Assembly: GCA_965237775.1 (NCBI GenBank)
Contig: OZ250155.1
Location: forward strand, 868,001-932,000
Direction: 5' to 3'
Length of the DNA stretch: 64,000 nt
Source: CATOSP01 sp965237775
Lineage (GTDB): Bacteria > Chloroflexota > Dehalococcoidia > Lucifugimonadales > UBA3495
Positions 61,619 to 64,000 of this stretch are shown piece after piece (position 1 is the first letter of the stretch; every line of letters starts with the position of its first letter). The notes beneath the pieces are model-generated. The model saw only the letters and a list, made by a program, of their open reading frames with translations, ran no database searches and was not told where the DNA came from. Made by a program: the position numbers and the translations under genes.

Positions 61619-62578
61619 ATGAGCGACGATTTGGTGATTCTCCGAGAAAAACCCGAAGCCAAGTATCTGATCGCTGGCTGGCGGCGGCAATGGTCCGACG
61701 GCGGTGAGATTTCCAGTGGGCTGCCCCGGTACCTGATCGATAAGCTGGGCGCCCGCGAAATCGGTGAGTTTGGCCTCGAAGTGGGTAAGTTGTGCTTCCC
61801 CTTCCAGGTCCCCGGCACCCACGGCGCTTACCGCCCAAGGGTCGCCTACGAAGACGGTCTTCCCACCAAGGCCATGCATCGGAGGAACTACTTCTTCGAC
61901 GCCGGCAACGGTCTGATTATCTTCTTGGGGGAAGAGCCGTGGATGCGGTTGGACATCTACGGGCAAGCCTTCTTCTCGGCGGTGGAACAACTAGGGGTGC
62001 GGAAGACAGTGGCCGTTGAAGGCTACAACGGCGCAGCCCCGCCTGATATGGAACGGAACGTAAGCTGCGTTTACAGCCAACCTCACATGAAAGAGGAGCT
62101 GGACCGATACGCCTTGCGGTTTTCCAATTACGGCAGCCGGGGAAGGAGCGGCCCGACCATTGGTATGGCCCTCATCTCCATCGCCCACGACGAGCATCCT
62201 GGCTTGGAGATGTTCCGCTTGGGCGCTATGGCCCCCATGTTCCCGTTCCTAAGCTCGAACAACGAGCCGGTTGGTATCACCAGGGACCACCGGGCCTTTT
62301 ACGACATCATGCGAAGGCTCAAATCCATGTTCGACCTGGACATAGACCTGTCCGAGCTTCTCACTCTCGCGGACAACGAAGGCCGCCAATTGCAGGAAAG
62401 CCTGGAGAGGATCGCGTCTTCCAATCCTAAGGCCAAGGAGCTTATCGACCGCGCCCGCGCCGACTACAACCTCAGCCCATTTGTGGAGCCGGTTGACCTG
62501 GACCCCGCCTTGGACCGGACCCTGGAAGATATAATCAACAACATGCCCGAATCGCCCCCAGAACAGGAACCGGGCTAG
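61619..62578 (+). CDS. PAC2 family protein
   Basis: The 319-residue protein matches PAC2 (proteasome assembly chaperone 2-like) proteins: PEAKYLIAGWRRQWSDGGEI, LGAREIGEFGLEVGKLCFPF, NYFFDAGNGLIIFLGEEPWM, and LISIAHDEHPGLEMFRLGAM. In actinobacteria and archaea such proteins may help protein turnover, but their role here is unknown. GGGAG lies 10 bases before the ATG. It is convergent with the PhnD-like gene, with no gap between the stops. Confidence 0.85.
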   Translation: MSDDLVILREKPEAKYLIAGWRRQWSDGGEISSGLPRYLIDKLGAREIGEFGLEVGKLCFPFQVPGTHGAYRPRVAYEDGLPTKAMHRRNYFFDAGNGLIIFLGEEPWMRLDIYGQAFFSAVEQLGVRKTVAVEGYNGAAPPDMERNVSCVYSQPHMKEELDRYALRFSNYGSRGRSGPTIGMALISIAHDEHPGLEMFRLGAMAPMFPFLSSNNEPVGITRDHRAFYDIMRRLKSMFDLDIDLSELLTLADNEGRQLQESLERIASSNPKAKELIDRARADYNLSPFVEPVDLDPALDRTLEDIINNMPESPPEQEPG

Positions 62579-63367
62579 TCAGACCAGACCCTCGGCCGCG
62601 GCTGCTTCTTCCAAGGCTTCCCAACCTTCCGTAATGCCGAGGGCGAAGCTGTTGCAGCCCTCCGCGTCTAGTACATCTTTGCCTAACGGGTCGCTGTACT
62701 CCACCGCGAGGAAGGCCTCTTCCAATTCCTTCGTTACCCCAGCACTCAGGCTGCGTTGGGCCGTGAAGCAACAGTGGCTGTATCCGGGGCTTGACCAAAT
62801 GGTCCGCACCGCTCCGGTTGCGAGGCTTCCAGTCTCCAACAAGCTCTCCAACGTCCGGCGGGTGATGGACCCGGCGTCTAATTCTCCCGTTACCACCCGG
62901 TCGACAACGTCCCTTTCCCCGCTCAAGCCGCTGGGAACGCGGTCCTCGTAAAACGAGACCGAGGCCAGGCCGGACCTCGGGTCGATTCCCAGTTGGCGCA
63001 GAAAGTGGAAGGTCAAAAGCGGTTGCTCCGAGGCGCGGCTCCCGACCGCCAGACTCCTGCCTCTGAGGTCTTCCACCGTCAGTATGTCCGAATCGCCTCT
63101 GGATATTAGACAGATCGAGCAGTCGAAGTCGACGTCCCGCATGGCGATTACCTGGCACGGTTCGGACAGGAGTTTCTTGATTTTGACGTAACCCAGGGGA
63201 CCGTTCCAGGCCAGGTCTATCTTTCCGTCCACAAAGTCGTTCACCATTGCGTCGTAATCTGAGTACAGGACCCAGTCCATCTCGATGCCCCGGCGCTTGA
63301 ACAGAGTCTCAAGTCCCTGAAAAACTTTCATGTGTGGTAAGGATGCGGTACCGCCCAATCTAATCAT
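62579..63367 (-). CDS. PhnD-like phosphate/phosphonate-type binding protein
   Basis: The 262-residue protein matches the PhnD/SBP family: FQGLETLFKRRGIEMDWVLY, VDGKIDLAWNGPLGYVKIKK, ILTVEDLRGRSLAVGSRASE, and VVDRVVTGELDAGSITRRTL. There is no signal peptide or lipobox, so it would be cytoplasmic, which is odd for a transporter. No permease or ATPase adjoins. It may be an enzyme-like or sensor relative. GGGAGG before the ATG at 63367 fixes the start. Confidence 0.8.
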   Translation of the reverse strand: MIRLGGTASLPHMKVFQGLETLFKRRGIEMDWVLYSDYDAMVNDFVDGKIDLAWNGPLGYVKIKKLLSEPCQVIAMRDVDFDCSICLISRGDSDILTVEDLRGRSLAVGSRASEQPLLTFHFLRQLGIDPRSGLASVSFYEDRVPSGLSGERDVVDRVVTGELDAGSITRRTLESLLETGSLATGAVRTIWSSPGYSHCCFTAQRSLSAGVTKELEEAFLAVEYSDPLGKDVLDAEGCNSFALGITEGWEALEEAAAAEGLV

Positions 63368-63501
63368 GGAAGCCTCCCGATTCAGGATTGCTTTGCGGGC
63401 TATCACCCCTAGAGGGTCTTCGATCGATCAACCTGCCAAGTCGATGGAAACGCGCCTGAAGGACTGATGTCGCTCCCTGAGCGCCAGTAAGGGTATGATT
63501 C

Positions 63502-64000
63502 TCATTGCGCCGACCCATCGGCGGTTATGGTCACGGACACCCCCGTCAACCTTACGTCGATACCCTGAGGCGCGTCGGCGCGAATCGATACTTCATAGGT
63601 CAGTATACCCCTGTCGGTCCTGGGGCTGTCCGCCACGGCTGTAACGTTCCCTGTTAGTGGTGATTCCGGCATGCTGTCCAGGGTTATCTCGGCCCCTGCG
63701 CCGACTCGCACCCGTCCAACGTCGGAACCATTGACGAAGCCGGCGACGTCCACCAGGGTTGGGTCCACCAGCCTCAGAATGAGGGAGTCCTTATCCACCT
63801 CGTCATCGGTGTCCGCATTCACCAGGTAAACGACTCCTTCAAATGGAGCGGTAATTGTTGCCCCTGCCAGATCACTCTCGGCATCCTTGGCTGCTTCCTC
63901 GGCGAGGGAGAGGTCCGCCTGGCGGTGGGCCCTGTCCAGGTCAAGTCTGCCGCGCAGGGACTCTAGCCGAATCTCGGCCTCCCCCAACCGCGCCTCCGCA
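63502..64000 (-). CDS. HlyD-type efflux adaptor, N-terminus beyond window
   Basis: The frame stays open to the right edge, so only the C-terminal 165 residues are seen. They hold the end of the coiled-coil hairpin (RAHRQADLSLAEEAAKDAES), the second half of the lipoyl domain (ATITAPFEGVVYLVNADTDD) and the beta-barrel domain (LVDPTLVDVAGFVNGSDVGR, VRVGAGAEITLDSMPESPLT). Membrane-fusion proteins link an inner-membrane pump (RND or MacB-type ABC) to the cell exterior. The pump is not in the window. Confidence 0.85.
   Translation of the reverse strand, partial: AEARLGEAEIRLESLRGRLDLDRAHRQADLSLAEEAAKDAESDLAGATITAPFEGVVYLVNADTDDEVDKDSLILRLVDPTLVDVAGFVNGSDVGRVRVGAGAEITLDSMPESPLTGNVTAVADSPRTDRGILTYEVSIRADAPQGIDVRLTGVSVTITADGSAQ

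Overview
The window is about 60% GC and looks like a Chloroflexota chromosome of the Dehalococcoidia/SAR202 type. This is inferred from content only: peptide-transport lipoproteins with repeated 'EKEVPV' linkers, SelA-like PLP enzymes, GMC oxidoreductase, DUF1501/DUF1800 pair, PAC2 protein and many insertion sequences. No rRNA, tRNA or CRISPR array was seen. Two genes read through an in-frame UGA at a conserved selenocysteine position, each followed by a hairpin at the right distance, so the organism very probably inserts selenocysteine.

Left third (1-18.7 kb) is an accessory, IS-rich region. It holds a fibronectin-III secreted protein, a decayed gene cut by an ISNCY-type transposase, a restriction-modification pair (HTH domain fused to a BsaWI-like nuclease, tail-to-tail with an SPPY methyltransferase), and IS630, IS5, IS66 and IS701-type elements. 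A 150-bp MITE made from the IS630 ends splits a small membrane protein. A HEPN-NB-ARC-TPR (STAND) gene, a likely defence gene, is cut by an IS66-family element with a clean 8-bp target duplication. Three paralogous basic proteins ending in a CxxC...CxxC finger are scattered here.

18.7-32.8 kb: 5'-3' exonuclease, a beta-lactamase-fold hydrolase, 3-methyladenine glycosylase, a complete five-gene oligopeptide/dipeptide ABC operon, and a three-gene envelope operon (three-repeat lipoprotein, GldG/DUF4350-like protein, SppA protease) followed by an RTX-repeat protein.

33-43 kb is the most unusual part. A glycine-reductase-type GrdC homologue, a DUF1326 protein and the selenoprotein GrdA form a plus-strand cluster, but grdA is interrupted by an IS1182-family element at a CTAG site exactly duplicated on both sides. 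Downstream a segment (grdA tail, Uma2 gene, inverted grdB tail) is tandemly duplicated. A GrdB N-terminal-domain protein on the other strand closes an operon with two polysaccharide-deacetylase-family hydrolases and a TPR protein.

43-64 kb: aspartic-protease-like protein, 2-hydroxyacid dehydrogenase, GMC oxidoreductase, a selenoprotein glutaredoxin fused to DinB, an APH-type kinase, NHL-repeat protein, DUF1501/DUF1800 pair, a frameshifted permease-RDD fusion, SelA-like PLP enzyme, ThDP enzyme, a second dipeptide transporter without ATPases, PAC2 protein, a PhnD-like binding protein and a partial HlyD-type adaptor.

Several genes differ from an intact reading frame by one base, often in a homopolymer. 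These may be true pseudogenes or consensus sequence errors, and I flag each.
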